A model generated the notes under the pieces. The model ran no database searches and was not told where the DNA came from. It worked only from the letters and a program-made list of their open reading frames with translations. A program made the position numbers and the translations under genes. Source: a virus. From it: a stretch of 53,904 bases of DNA. Where the stretch lies: positions 1-53,904 of IMG/VR virus record IMGVR_UViG_3300034022_000969; one strand, written 5' to 3'. Position 1 is the first letter of the stretch. Every line of letters begins with the position of its first letter. Positions 14,358 through 23,414 of this stretch are shown piece by piece.

Positions 14358-16178
14358 ATGAGTGCAACGTTACTACCTCCGGCGCTGATGAACGGCGTGC
14401 TCGTGTTCGGCCCTACTTCATCTGTGGGGACGGCGGGCCAGGTGCTGAAGGGGGATGGAGCGGGGGGAACCTCGTTCGGTTGGGTCGCGTATTCCGAATT
14501 GACCGGATTGCCGTCTCTGGGGTCGGCAGCATTCCAGAACACGTCGGCCTTTATGCAGCCAAGCAACAATTTGAGCGACTTGATCTCGTCTTCTACGGCC
14601 AGAATCAATCTGGGGCTCGGGACGGCTGCGGTTCAAAACTCGGGAACGTTTTTGCAAACAGCCAACAATCTTTCCGATGTGGTGGCAGCAACTGCGAGGA
14701 CAAACCTTGGTCTCGTTGCTAGTGCCACGACTGATACGACCAATGCCAGCAATATCACCACTGGGACGCTGAATGCAGCGAGGTTGCCAGCGGTCTATGC
14801 TCCGATCGCGTCCCCAGGATTGACCGGAACTCCAACGGCACCAACTGCGACGGTTGGCACAAATACAACACAACTCGCCACAACGGAATTTGTGCAGTCA
14901 GCATTACCTGCGGTGCCCGTGTCAAGCGTGGCTGGCAAGACCGGTGCGGTGACGCTAGTTGAGGCGGATATCTCTGGTCTGGTGAGTAACTTGGCCTTGA
15001 AGGCGGCGTTGGCTTCACCAGCGTTCACGGGGACGCCAACGGCACCAACGGCCACTGCCGGGACGAACACTACGCAGCTGGCCACGACTGCGTTTGTGCA
15101 GGAGGCGTTAGGCGGTGGTTCTAGCGCAGGCTTTCCAACCATATTTTATTTTGGGGATGGCTCGGACGGAGCGGTCACGATTAGCAGCGGCACTACGACA
15201 CTGACCCGCGATATGTTTTATTCCTCATTGACGATTTCGGGTACCGGTCAGCTGAACACGGCGGGGTTTCGCGTTTTCGTGAACGGAATTCTCGATCTTT
15301 CCAGCGCCGGGGCCGGTGCGATTGTGGCCAACGGCGGCAATGGCGGAAATGGATCGGCGACAGGGACGGCGGGGACCACAGCAGTTGCTGGACCGAATGG
15401 ATATACGTTGACAAACACCGCCCAAAATGCTGCCGGCGCTGGAACGACAACGGTGGGGGCCGCTGCTGGAGCGTCAGGCGTGGCGTTACCAGTTCTCGGC
15501 GGTGGTACCGCCGCTGGTGGAACTGGCGGTACCGGGACGAGCGGAAACACGGGAGGCGCTGGGACCGTGGCGGCAACGCCAGCTGGGTTCAACTCGTTTC
15601 GACGATTCACAACGGATTTTCCTCGACCGACAGTCAACTCTGGTTTTGCCATACACCTTGCGACCGTGCGCACGTCAAGCGGGGGTGGTGGTGGAGGTGA
15701 TGGCACCGTTGCTGGTGGAGGCGGTGGGGCGTCTGGAGGCGGCGGCGGCTGTATTTGGATTAGCGCTGCAACAATCGCACGTGGCACAAATTCGACGGCT
15801 GCAATCATCCAATGCAAAGGCGGGAACGGCGGCAACGGCGGATCACCGGCCAGCGGTAACGCATCCGGTGGGGGCGGTGGAGCTGGCGGCCCTGGAGGAT
15901 TCGCCTACATTTGTTTCGGCAGTGTCACCGGATCGAGTATCCCTGCTGCAGTCGACGTGAGTGGCGGACCAGGTGGCGACGGGGGGACAGGTCGCGGCAC
16001 TGCATTGCTGGCTGCCCGTGGCGGGGGATCTGGCGGATCTGGACGATTTACGCTGATCAATTTGACTGCCGGGACCAGTGTCGAGATTGTGCCGATCGCG
16101 GGTACGTCTGGTGGCGTAGGATCGGGTCTGACAGGCGGAGCGGGGGCAGCGGCCACAGTCTCACAGGGGGAACTATGA
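14358..16178 (+). CDS. Tail fibre / receptor-binding protein with Gly-rich tip
   Basis: 606 residues. The N-terminal half has repeats typical of phage fibres: two copies of NNLSD...ARTNLGL-like segments (about 70-115) and two near-identical copies of the TGTPTAPTA...TNTTQLATTxFVQ type (about 150-255). The C-terminal half is extremely Gly-rich, with runs such as GGNGGNGS and SGGGGGGDG between short hydrophobic strands. It resembles the polyglycine adhesin tips of some T4-like phages. Its place between the MuF-type protein and the protease is unusual, since fibres normally follow the tape measure. Confidence 0.75.
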   Translation: MSATLLPPALMNGVLVFGPTSSVGTAGQVLKGDGAGGTSFGWVAYSELTGLPSLGSAAFQNTSAFMQPSNNLSDLISSSTARINLGLGTAAVQNSGTFLQTANNLSDVVAATARTNLGLVASATTDTTNASNITTGTLNAARLPAVYAPIASPGLTGTPTAPTATVGTNTTQLATTEFVQSALPAVPVSSVAGKTGAVTLVEADISGLVSNLALKAALASPAFTGTPTAPTATAGTNTTQLATTAFVQEALGGGSSAGFPTIFYFGDGSDGAVTISSGTTTLTRDMFYSSLTISGTGQLNTAGFRVFVNGILDLSSAGAGAIVANGGNGGNGSATGTAGTTAVAGPNGYTLTNTAQNAAGAGTTTVGAAAGASGVALPVLGGGTAAGGTGGTGTSGNTGGAGTVAATPAGFNSFRRFTTDFPRPTVNSGFAIHLATVRTSSGGGGGGDGTVAGGGGGASGGGGGCIWISAATIARGTNSTAAIIQCKGGNGGNGGSPASGNASGGGGGAGGPGGFAYICFGSVTGSSIPAAVDVSGGPGGDGGTGRGTALLAARGGGSGGSGRFTLINLTAGTSVEIVPIAGTSGGVGSGLTGGAGAAATVSQGEL

Positions 16179-16570
16179 TTGATCGATTCGGCAGAACGAT
16201 TTCCGTTCTTTCAAATTCGGACGGATCAAAGCTTTACTCGACCGGTGGGATATCACTGAAAAGCTGGTCTGGTGATGCTGTTGCCTTGCAAGCGCTGAAT
16301 GGAATGGCTCCAGACGGGTTCGTGGAACCGGTTTTAGGTATGTTTTTTGCCCCGTATGATTTTTTGTATTTGTTCACGGATTCCGAAAAGACCCAGATAT
16401 TGTCGTCGACGGATGCGATCGTCAAAAACGCAATCGTGGAACTGACAGCAATCATCACCTACGTGGATTTGTGGAACGAGCAGACGATTGGATTTGTTCG
16501 ATACTTGCAATCAATTGGGATTTTGACAGCAACTCGTGCAACCAGCATTTTGGCTGGGGTCAGACCATAA
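16175..16570 (+). CDS. Hypothetical protein coupled to the fibre gene
   Basis: 131 residues from ATG 16175, overlapping the fibre stop by 4 nt. The centre is hydrophobic but not clearly membrane-spanning (FVEPVLGMFFAPYDFLYLF), and two amphipathic helices follow. Tight coupling to the fibre gene suggests a fibre assembly chaperone or accessory protein, but no family is recognised. Confidence 0.55.
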   Translation: MIDRFGRTISVLSNSDGSKLYSTGGISLKSWSGDAVALQALNGMAPDGFVEPVLGMFFAPYDFLYLFTDSEKTQILSSTDAIVKNAIVELTAIITYVDLWNEQTIGFVRYLQSIGILTATRATSILAGVRP

Positions 16571-16585
16571 GGCGGAAAGTCAGCA

Positions 16586-17353
16586 ATGCCAGTCAATAAA
16601 ACAATCCGGCTCCGGTACCCGCAGGTGAGCGTCGGCAACCTGACAGTGAACGTGTTGTCGTTGGACGGTGCGACGGCGATTCAAAACGCGGTGGCACTGA
16701 CCGACGCCAATGCCAACGGGACTTACACGGGGACGGTGACGGGAGTGGTCTCGGGGACGTTGGCAACGTATTCCGCGAACGTCTATCGCGGCGGTGTGTT
16801 GATCGGTCCCAATGTCATTGATCTGATCGAGACGGTCGGAGTCTACGAGATTGTCGGCCCTCCATCGGTCCTGCAAATCACCGCAAACATCAGCGGTGGA
16901 GGAGGTGGTACGACGGTGATTCAGAATAACATCACCGTACCGGGACCGGTCGCGACAGCGTCACAAACTCCTATGGCGTTGGCTTGCAATCGCGGCGACA
17001 CGTTTCGACGGCAAGTGTTGGTCACATGCGGGAGCGTCTCGGCCCGAACAAAAGCTTGGTTCACAATCAAACGAAAACTCAGCGATCCAGATTCGGCGGC
17101 AGTCCTGCAGATCGTCGAGGGGACTGGCATCGTCGTGCAGAACGGTGCGACTCCCCCAAATGCGAGCAAGGGGTCGCTGGTGATCGACAACACGACCGGG
17201 TATCCGACGATCTACATTGATGAGTCGGTTACGGCATTGTTTGCAATCGCGAACGGTGCCTGGGACGTGCAAATTCTTTTGAGCGGCGACACGTCAACGC
17301 CGTTGAGCGGGTATTTCAGCGTCACGGCGGACGCAACGCGATCGATTATTTAG
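16586..17353 (+). CDS. Ig-like virion/baseplate protein
   Basis: 255 residues. The N-terminal domain (1-95) has the strands of an Ig-like fold (VGNLTVNVLSLDGATA, NGTYTGTVTGVV). A Gly-rich linker and a short helix follow. The C-terminal domain (about 130-255) has WFTIKRKLSDPDSAAVLQI and a closing GYFSVTADATRSI, the pattern of small beta-sandwich phage proteins related to BppU N-terminal domains. It is probably a structural part of the fibre or capsid. Confidence 0.55.
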   Translation: MPVNKTIRLRYPQVSVGNLTVNVLSLDGATAIQNAVALTDANANGTYTGTVTGVVSGTLATYSANVYRGGVLIGPNVIDLIETVGVYEIVGPPSVLQITANISGGGGGTTVIQNNITVPGPVATASQTPMALACNRGDTFRRQVLVTCGSVSARTKAWFTIKRKLSDPDSAAVLQIVEGTGIVVQNGATPPNASKGSLVIDNTTGYPTIYIDESVTALFAIANGAWDVQILLSGDTSTPLSGYFSVTADATRSII

Positions 17354-17362
17354 GAGCAGATG

Positions 17363-18553
17363 ATGACCCAATCGACTATCGAACAGCCAATCCATGGCGT
17401 TGAGATCATGGACCTGATCAACCAGAATTGTCCCGACATTGTGCTTCCGGGCGGGCACGTGTGTCAGCGGAATTCGGCGGCAACCATGCAAAGCATCGAC
17501 AATGGTGCGATGTCGGCCACGTTTGCGATCGTGACCCGCACGAAGCAGCCGAATCGGTACGGAAACCAGCTGCAGCTGATGCCGAATGAGTTTGGAAAGG
17601 GGCCCCAGACCCAATACTACAAACAAAACCCAGTGGTGCTGTACGACCATGGGATGAGCGGTTTGACGCTGCCGATCGGGTTGGCCTCGCAGGACGGAAA
17701 GCTTTCGCTCGCATGGTCTGAGGAGAAAGGGATCGGGACGTGCTATTTCTCGAAGCAATCTTGGGCCGAGCCGATCTACGCGGCGGTGGCCGAGGGGTTG
17801 CTGCGGATGGCATCGATCGGATTCGACCCGATCATGGCCATGCGGCTCAGTCAAAAGGGGCCGAAGGAGGTCGCCAACTCTGGCGTGCAGGATATGACGT
17901 GGCTGGGGATGGACTTTGTCGAGTGGGAGTTGCTCGAATGGTCAGTTGTGCCAATCGGAGCGGACCGAGGATCTCTGCGGCAATGTCTCGACCGTGGCAA
18001 AATCCATGACGTGAAGCTACCGCAGTTTTTGCGGAAGTCGTTTGAGCAACACGCTGCTCAACTCGATCGACCTGGGATCGGTATCGACTTTCGACGATTG
18101 CAGATGGCGAGTGTCACCATCGAAGGGCCGACGGACGAAGTGGCCGCGATCGAGGCTGCGGTGTTGCAGGCAAAAGCTGCCATCGTCTGCAAAGCTTGCA
18201 ACGACAGCGGCAAGATTCCCTGTAAAACTTGCGGCATGGCGGGGTGTGGAGATTGTGGCGGGAGCGGCAAAGTTCAGTGTATGACCTGCAAAAAACATAG
18301 CGAAACTTCCGTTGACGTGCAGGGTGAACCCAGTCCAGATATTGCCCCGGACGTGGCGATGTCTTATCCTTCTGCGGCAGACGTGGCTCAGGCGTGCTCA
18401 GCACAATTGATGCAGTCTCAGGTCGATGCGGTCAAGCAGGGTTTGCTTGGCGGGGTAAGTCTAGCGGTGAAAGCGGCGATTGATCCAATTGCAAAAAGCG
18501 TTGCCAGTGTGGCGGCGGAATTTCAACGCATGACGGGAAAAATCAATGATTGA
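17363..18553 (+). CDS. Prohead protease (S78-like) with a DnaJ-type zinc finger
   Basis: 396 residues (ATG 17363; ATG 17360 is also possible), TAGGAG upstream. The protease region has NPVVLYDHGMS (catalytic His about 96), LLRMASIGFDP (catalytic Ser about 151) and EWELLEWSVVPIGAD. It cleaves capsid precursors during maturation. At about residues 276-309 there are four CxxC pairs in the DnaJ pattern: CKAC, CKTC, CGDCGGSG and CMTC. This is unexpected for a prohead protease and may act as a built-in folding or binding module for the capsid. A helical tail follows, possibly scaffold-like. Confidence 0.8.
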   Translation: MTQSTIEQPIHGVEIMDLINQNCPDIVLPGGHVCQRNSAATMQSIDNGAMSATFAIVTRTKQPNRYGNQLQLMPNEFGKGPQTQYYKQNPVVLYDHGMSGLTLPIGLASQDGKLSLAWSEEKGIGTCYFSKQSWAEPIYAAVAEGLLRMASIGFDPIMAMRLSQKGPKEVANSGVQDMTWLGMDFVEWELLEWSVVPIGADRGSLRQCLDRGKIHDVKLPQFLRKSFEQHAAQLDRPGIGIDFRRLQMASVTIEGPTDEVAAIEAAVLQAKAAIVCKACNDSGKIPCKTCGMAGCGDCGGSGKVQCMTCKKHSETSVDVQGEPSPDIAPDVAMSYPSAADVAQACSAQLMQSQVDAVKQGLLGGVSLAVKAAIDPIAKSVASVAAEFQRMTGKIND

Positions 18554-18914
18554 GACCGCACCGCGAACAAAGGGTGATCTGACCCGCAAGCGATGTTTGG
18601 ACGGGGTCAAGGGGCTGTTAGCTGCGGTTTCGCGCAAGCTGGTGTTGCTCGAGCAAGATAAGATTTCGAAGACATTAGTCATCGAAATTATCTCCGCGAA
18701 CGGTGTTTTGAGCGCGGTGGAATCGGCTTCGCGATGTGCTGCTCCTCAGTCAATTGTGAACGATCCAGAAGAAGTTCTTGGCCGGATCTTCGATCAACTC
18801 GACGCGTTGGCATTGCCAGACGTTCATAAAACGATCAGAATCGAAATCGTCTCGGTCAAAGGTACATTGAGTGCCGTCGATACCGAGTCAACTCGACACC
18901 GCTGGGACATTTGA
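18546..18914 (+). CDS. Hypothetical protein with an internal duplication
   Basis: 122 residues, overlapping the protease gene by 8 nt. Two segments match each other: KTLVIEIISANGVLSAVES (about 42-60) and KTIRIEIVSVKGTLSAVDT (about 95-113). The protein is therefore a tandem duplicate of a roughly 50-residue unit. It lies between protease and capsid, where scaffold or decoration proteins are often found. No family is recognised. Confidence 0.6.
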   Translation: MIETAPRTKGDLTRKRCLDGVKGLLAAVSRKLVLLEQDKISKTLVIEIISANGVLSAVESASRCAAPQSIVNDPEEVLGRIFDQLDALALPDVHKTIRIEIVSVKGTLSAVDTESTRHRWDI

Positions 18915-18940
18915 CCAGCACTGAGCAAGTGGATTTCCAA

Positions 18941-18980
18941 CAGCTCGCAACCCTGACCGGTCGCGAGCTGTTTTTATTTC
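18941..18980 (+). promoter_or_regulatory. Leader hairpin of the CAGCTCGC type before the capsid gene
   Basis: CAGCTCGC (18941-18948) pairs perfectly with GCGAGCTG (18963-18970), followed by TTTTTATTTCG. A second small hairpin, CAAAC-ACCC-GTTTG, lies just before the GGGAG of the capsid gene. The arms are identical to those at 27054, which precede the tape measure gene. Confidence 0.65.
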
Positions 18981-19034
18981 GAGCTACCCGACAACGGACG
19001 GCTCTTTCAAACACCCGTTTGGGAGACCGTTACC

Positions 19035-20663
19035 ATGCCAAGATTTTTACGTGCTCGATTGATGGAAACTGCCTCGTCTCCGGACGCTTCGGGGGCTGGC
19101 AACGGTGGACCTGTTGCACAGGCAACGCAGGCCGCACAGGCGAAACCAGGGGCAGCGCCAAGCCCGACTGATTTCGCGGCTCAGATCATGCAGGCCATGG
19201 GGCCGCAGATCACCAACATCGTCAATCAGGCAGTGGCACCGATCCAGGCTCAGGCCACGCAACTGGCGGCAGATCTCGCAGCGGCAAGGCAGCCGCAACG
19301 ACAGGCTGCAGCAGTGTTCGGCGGCGGACCCGGCAACGGCGGTGTGATCGTCGGCGAACGTGCCGTCTCGCGCGGCTTCGAGTTCCAGCGAGCGCTCGGT
19401 TATCAGCAGGGGATGGAAGAATTTCAGCCCGAAAACTGCAAAGTGGAACGTGAGTTCTGCCAGGACCTGCGAGCACTCTACCGACAGGCCGGACTGTCGA
19501 TGGACGGGGTTCCCGTCAACGGACGCGAGCCGATGCTGTGCGTGCTCGACACCAACTACATCCCCGACCAGTTCAAAGCGACGCTGGCGCAGAAGTACGG
19601 CAGCCTGCCGCAATTCATGACGCAGTCTTTGGCCGGTGCCGATCCGAACCAGCTGAAGTGGCTGGCAAAAAAGCACCAGCAATTCGCACCGCGAATCAAC
19701 CAGGCATTAAGTCAGTTCGACGATAGCGGAATGGGGATCTTCCTTGAGCCCGGACCGCACGGCGAAATGATTGATTACATTCGCCCGCGTGAAGCCCTGA
19801 CCAAAGCCGGGGTGCGTGACATCGCGCTGCCGCCAAACGGCTATCTGCCTTTCGGCAGCCAGACCGGGACCTCGACCGGGTACTGGGTCGGGGAAGCTGC
19901 GGCGACGACGCAAACGCAGCCAGTCACCGGTCGCAAGGAAATGCGAGCCAAGAAGGCTGCGGCACTGGTCCAGGTTCCGAACGAGCTGTTCAAGTTCGCA
20001 TCCGGCACCACGGAGGCTTTCATTCGTGCTGACGTGGGGGCGATCATCGCGTTGCTCGAAGACAAGGCAGGACTCGAAGGGACGGGGACCTCGACCCAGC
20101 CTCTTGGCGTCCGGAATCTTCCAGGTGTTCTGAAACACACGCGGACGCTGGTCGTCGGGACCAACGGCAATCAGTTTGAGCCACGCACCGCATCGGCCAT
20201 GATCGTCGATGTTCAGGATCGTAACTACGACGTCGACAACGATGGCTGGGCATGGATCATGCGAGCCCCGATGTGGGAAGAAATCTCCACGCGACGTGCC
20301 GTGATGTTTTCGGGTGGTAGCGAAACCGGCCCTTACCTGTTCCCGACTCAGGCTGCCGATCTCTCGAAGGGACTCGGCTACGATACGCTGCGAGGTTACA
20401 ACGTGGTCAAGTCTGGCCAGGTGAGCAACACGATTACCAAAGGCTCGTCTTCGAGTTTGTCGTACGTGGTTGGCGGGATCTGGCGAAACTGTCTGCGGGG
20501 TCGCGTCGGGGTGATTGAGTTTGCCATGGCGACCCAAGGCGATTCGTTGTTTCCGAACTACATCAGTCAGTTGCGTGCGATTGATTTTGTTGATTTCTTG
20601 TTCCGGTACGAGACCTGTTTCAGTATCGCTGATCAGATCGACATGACGCTGCCAAACGGCTGA
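19035..20663 (+). CDS. Major capsid protein (HK97 fold)
   Basis: 542 residues, GGGAG upstream of the ATG. The first 130 residues are Ala/Gln-rich and helical (NIVNQAVAPIQAQATQLAAD), typical of a scaffolding delta region removed by the prohead protease. The rest follows the HK97 order: FLEPGPHGEMIDYIRPREAL (E-loop side), GEAAATTQTQPVTGRKEMRA, an IRADVGAIIALLEDKAGLEG helix and a C-terminal beta region. It is placed after the protease and behind its own leader hairpin, as expected for a highly expressed gene. Confidence 0.88.
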   Translation: MPRFLRARLMETASSPDASGAGNGGPVAQATQAAQAKPGAAPSPTDFAAQIMQAMGPQITNIVNQAVAPIQAQATQLAADLAAARQPQRQAAAVFGGGPGNGGVIVGERAVSRGFEFQRALGYQQGMEEFQPENCKVEREFCQDLRALYRQAGLSMDGVPVNGREPMLCVLDTNYIPDQFKATLAQKYGSLPQFMTQSLAGADPNQLKWLAKKHQQFAPRINQALSQFDDSGMGIFLEPGPHGEMIDYIRPREALTKAGVRDIALPPNGYLPFGSQTGTSTGYWVGEAAATTQTQPVTGRKEMRAKKAAALVQVPNELFKFASGTTEAFIRADVGAIIALLEDKAGLEGTGTSTQPLGVRNLPGVLKHTRTLVVGTNGNQFEPRTASAMIVDVQDRNYDVDNDGWAWIMRAPMWEEISTRRAVMFSGGSETGPYLFPTQAADLSKGLGYDTLRGYNVVKSGQVSNTITKGSSSSLSYVVGGIWRNCLRGRVGVIEFAMATQGDSLFPNYISQLRAIDFVDFLFRYETCFSIADQIDMTLPNG

Positions 20664-20682
20664 TCCATGATGTTGTGATGTT

Positions 20683-20716
20683 GGCGAGGTCCAGAAATGG
20701 GCCTCGCCTGATTTTG
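20683..20716 (+). terminator. Terminator-like hairpin after the capsid gene
   Basis: GGCGAGGTCC (20683-20692) pairs with GGGCCTCGCC (20699-20708, one G-U), with a 6-nt AGAAAT loop, then TGATTTTG. A 10-bp GC-rich stem with a short U-rich tail is compatible with partial termination downstream of capsid. Confidence 0.6.
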
Positions 20717-20756
20717 TTCAGATTCATAAATTTCAAACTCCATTAGGAGAAACAAA

Positions 20757-21182
20757 ATGGCATTCGCAACGCTTCACGATCTTCCCAACAACGGATTTTT
20801 GGGAGTCTCTGTTGCTCCCGCAGCGCAAACGGCAACGGTCAACGGCGCAGGGGTCGATTGCACTGTGGTTGATGGGCCAATCAATGCCATAAGTCAGGTT
20901 GGTGCGGCAGCGGGGTCTCCGACCAGTTACACGGTCACGGCCAAGCTGCAGGAGAGTGACACCTCTGGCGGGACTTATACTGACCTCGCAACCCAAAGTT
21001 CGCCGGGGGCGCAAACTGCTGCCGGTGCAGTTGCGATCCGAGGAATTCGCACCAAGAAGTTTGTTCGCGTGGTGCAAACGATCGCATTTGTTTCGGGGAC
21101 GAGTCCCACGATTGCAACGTCTGCCATCGTCATCGGTCAGAATCGAACCTTCGGACTGCAGCCAGGGGCATCCGGGTATTGA
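20757..21182 (+). CDS. Putative capsid decoration / head protein
   Basis: 141 residues, TAGGAG upstream. It is beta-rich throughout: SYTVTAKLQESDTSGGTYTD and KKFVRVVQTIAFVSGTSPT are strands of a jelly-roll or Ig-like fold often seen in phage head-stabilising proteins. Its position directly after the major capsid gene and before the connector supports this. It could instead be another head structural protein. Confidence 0.6.
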   Translation: MAFATLHDLPNNGFLGVSVAPAAQTATVNGAGVDCTVVDGPINAISQVGAAAGSPTSYTVTAKLQESDTSGGTYTDLATQSSPGAQTAAGAVAIRGIRTKKFVRVVQTIAFVSGTSPTIATSAIVIGQNRTFGLQPGASGY

Positions 21183-21202
21183 TCTCGTGTTTTGCGGTTA
21201 CA

Positions 21203-21248
21203 AGCCGTCCTCGATCGCACTCGCGGCGGTTGGGGACGGTTTTTTTTA
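21203..21248 (+). terminator. Hairpin with T8 tract before the connector gene
   Basis: AGCCGTCC (21203-21210) pairs with GGACGGTT (21234-21241), followed immediately by eight T (21240-21247), a classical intrinsic terminator shape. The ribosome-binding site GAGG of the next gene follows only a few bases later, repeating the hairpin-T-tract-SD layout of the leader elements. Confidence 0.65.
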
Positions 21249-21259
21249 TTGAGGTTGCC

Positions 21260-21955
21260 ATGTCCGCTGTCACCATCAACGAATTCAAGCTTCACGCGAA
21301 TCTGCCGCTGTCAGTCACGACAGAGGACGCTCGCATTCAGCAGCTGCTGGACGGGGCAGAGGAAGCCATCTGGCAATGGATCGGGCGCGAGCGAGTCCAG
21401 GGCTATCATCCGTTCGAGCAGGTCCAATCGACCGAGTATTACGACGGAAAGCAGCGACAAATGCTCGTGCTGCGTCGAAGACCGACCGTGTCCGTCCAAG
21501 CAGTCTGGGTGGATCGGTCTGGGTATTATGGCCAGAACCCAACCGCGTTTGTGGATCCGCAAACGTCGTGGAATGTTGGGACGCAATGTGCGTTGATGCG
21601 AAACGATGAAAGCGAAGCCAATCCAGGGATCTTGGTTGCGTTCGCGGGAGTCGTTCCGAGTTGGCAGGGGCAGGCCGTGATCTCGCCTGCGTGGCCAGCG
21701 GGGATGGGAAACATCAAGGTGACTTACACGGCGGGCTATTCGTCGTTACCGCTCGATCTGGTCTCGGCAATCTGCAACATCACGGCGGCAATTCGCAAGG
21801 CGGCACCTCGAGGAAATCAGCTCGCATCGGAAACGCTTGGACGCTACACCTACACGCTGATGAGAAGCGGCGGGAAAGCAGGCGGGACCGCAGACGTAAA
21901 CGAGATCGGCATGGCGATCAGCACCCTAGCCCGGTACAAGGAGGTTAACGTCTGA
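21260..21955 (+). CDS. Head-tail connector (gp6-like)
   Basis: 231 residues from ATG 21260. The N-terminal part (NEFKLHANLPLSVTTEDARI, then LLDGAEEAIWQWIGRE) is the pattern of the gp6-like connector that forms the ring under the portal. The central region is beta (QVQSTEYYDGKQRQMLVLRR). The C terminus is helical. It precedes the usual head-closure, gp10 and tail-terminator candidates. Confidence 0.75.
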   Translation: MSAVTINEFKLHANLPLSVTTEDARIQQLLDGAEEAIWQWIGRERVQGYHPFEQVQSTEYYDGKQRQMLVLRRRPTVSVQAVWVDRSGYYGQNPTAFVDPQTSWNVGTQCALMRNDESEANPGILVAFAGVVPSWQGQAVISPAWPAGMGNIKVTYTAGYSSLPLDLVSAICNITAAIRKAAPRGNQLASETLGRYTYTLMRSGGKAGGTADVNEIGMAISTLARYKEVNV

Positions 21956-22314
21956 TGAGCAGCTACGATTTGATGACGCACACCGCAACGATCCAGCGAG
22001 TGACCCAGACCAATGTTGACGGGGTGATTTTGCCGACGTGGAACGATCTGGCAACGATCCCGTGCCTAGTGCAAGAGAACTCGGGCAAGCTCCAGCTCAA
22101 CGCCGCGGGCCAAGGATTGGTCTACGATGCCGTCGCATACATTCCGGCAGGAACGGATATCAAGCCGCAGGGTTTGCACGATATTAACGATCGAGTCGTG
22201 ATGGTGACACCGACACGCTTGGCAGGGGTGACTTATCTTGTGAAAATCGTAGTCGACGAGTCAGGCGCAGAGGATCACTTGGTGGCTTACCTGATGCGTT
22301 ACCCAGCTCCCTAA
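21955..22314 (+). CDS. Head closure / head-tail joining protein
   Basis: 119 residues overlapping the connector stop (TGATG), with AAGGAGG upstream. Mostly beta: HTATIQRVTQTNVDGVILPT and VYDAVAYIPAGTDIKPQ. Size, beta content and position match the head-closure protein that seals DNA in the capsid before the tail joins. No direct motif proves it. Confidence 0.6.
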   Translation: MSSYDLMTHTATIQRVTQTNVDGVILPTWNDLATIPCLVQENSGKLQLNAAGQGLVYDAVAYIPAGTDIKPQGLHDINDRVVMVTPTRLAGVTYLVKIVVDESGAEDHLVAYLMRYPAP

Positions 22315-22328
22315 ATCACGAGGTTCGA

Positions 22329-22853
22329 ATGATCGACACTATGCCGACGACGGCACAAATCCTGAAGCATCAGCAGCAACTGCCCACTGAAATCCGGCAA
22401 TCAGCGGTGTTGCTGGTGTTTGCTGAATCGGTCAACGCGGCATTGTTGGGAGAGTTTCTGACGATCCGGCTGAACCGCATGCAGCATACGCAATGCGAAG
22501 ACGGTTTTTACCTCGTCAATCGGATCCAGCCGGAACGCATGGGAAGCAAAGCATGCCCCAAGTGTATGCAGATCATGTATCGACAAAGCCTGAACGAGTT
22601 TGTCTGCCGCAACAGTCGTTGCTCATTTTCCGCGACTGGCGGAATTGTTGGCGGTCCTCGGTCGGGAATTCTGGGAGTTCGAGTTGCTGCGGAGTTTGTG
22701 ACGAGGACCGAAACCACAGCCGACGGACGGATCGTTGAGTATGTCGATCGAGCTGTTCTCGTCCTCGATCGACGGTATGAAGACGAGGCCTTGGCCGGGA
22801 TACTCCGGACAGCGCACGCGATCGCAGAGGAACGCGGATGGAAGCTAAAATAA
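22329..22853 (+). CDS. Zinc-ribbon protein of the neck region
   Basis: 174 residues, GAGG upstream. A zinc ribbon is visible at about 77-99: CPKC, then CRNSRC. The flanking parts are helical (EIRQSAVLLVFAESVNAALL) and beta. A zinc ribbon among neck genes is unusual. It may be a minor structural protein or assembly factor; there is no recognised family. Confidence 0.6.
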   Translation: MIDTMPTTAQILKHQQQLPTEIRQSAVLLVFAESVNAALLGEFLTIRLNRMQHTQCEDGFYLVNRIQPERMGSKACPKCMQIMYRQSLNEFVCRNSRCSFSATGGIVGGPRSGILGVRVAAEFVTRTETTADGRIVEYVDRAVLVLDRRYEDEALAGILRTAHAIAEERGWKLK

Positions 22854-22865
22854 GGATCGGTGGCC

Positions 22866-23414
22866 ATGGCGGCGGATATCAATATCAAGCTCGATTCGGA
22901 CTTCGCCAAGCAATTGAGTGGATTGGCCGATTTCTTTCGGGCTTGGGACAAGTCGACGGTTGCAAAACTGCAAAAAGCACTGCGACTCATAGGCGTGAGG
23001 TGGCAGGCCGAGGCGGTCAAGCGAGTCCCCGTCGACTCGGGCAACCTCAAGCAGCGAATCTTGTACGAGGTCATACGAGAGGCCGGGGAATGGCTGGTCG
23101 CGGTCGGAACCAATGTCCCCTACGGAAAATACCTCGAATTCGGCACCAAATATATCGCCGGTGGTCGCGTCAAGGCTCTCGGTATGGATGTCGGAATCAC
23201 TGATTCGCAGGCCATCAAGGATTGGCCCGCGAAGACCAGCGGATTGATCACCAGTCAAATCGGGCTGGCACGAATGCGGGCGTCGAAGGGTTTTGTAAAT
23301 GGAAGCCCGAGCGAGCAAATGCCCTGGCTGCGGACATCAATGAACGCGATTCTTGGCTGGGCTGTTGAGCAACTGACGCAAGCCGCGCAACCTCCGAACT
23401 CTAAGGTGGCCTAA
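22866..23414 (+). CDS. HK97 gp10-like neck protein
   Basis: 182 residues from ATG 22866, 8 nt from AAGGA; the GTG at 22860 is too close. The middle has the family feature VPVDSGNLKQRI...VAVGTNVPYGKYLEFGT. gp10-type proteins complete the head-tail interface. The position fits between connector and tail terminator. Confidence 0.75.
   Translation: MAADINIKLDSDFAKQLSGLADFFRAWDKSTVAKLQKALRLIGVRWQAEAVKRVPVDSGNLKQRILYEVIREAGEWLVAVGTNVPYGKYLEFGTKYIAGGRVKALGMDVGITDSQAIKDWPAKTSGLITSQIGLARMRASKGFVNGSPSEQMPWLRTSMNAILGWAVEQLTQAAQPPNSKVA

Noticed and set aside
19707-20537. 276-codon - strand ORF opposite the capsid gene
   Set aside because: A mirror of the capsid codon bias; no protein-like features.
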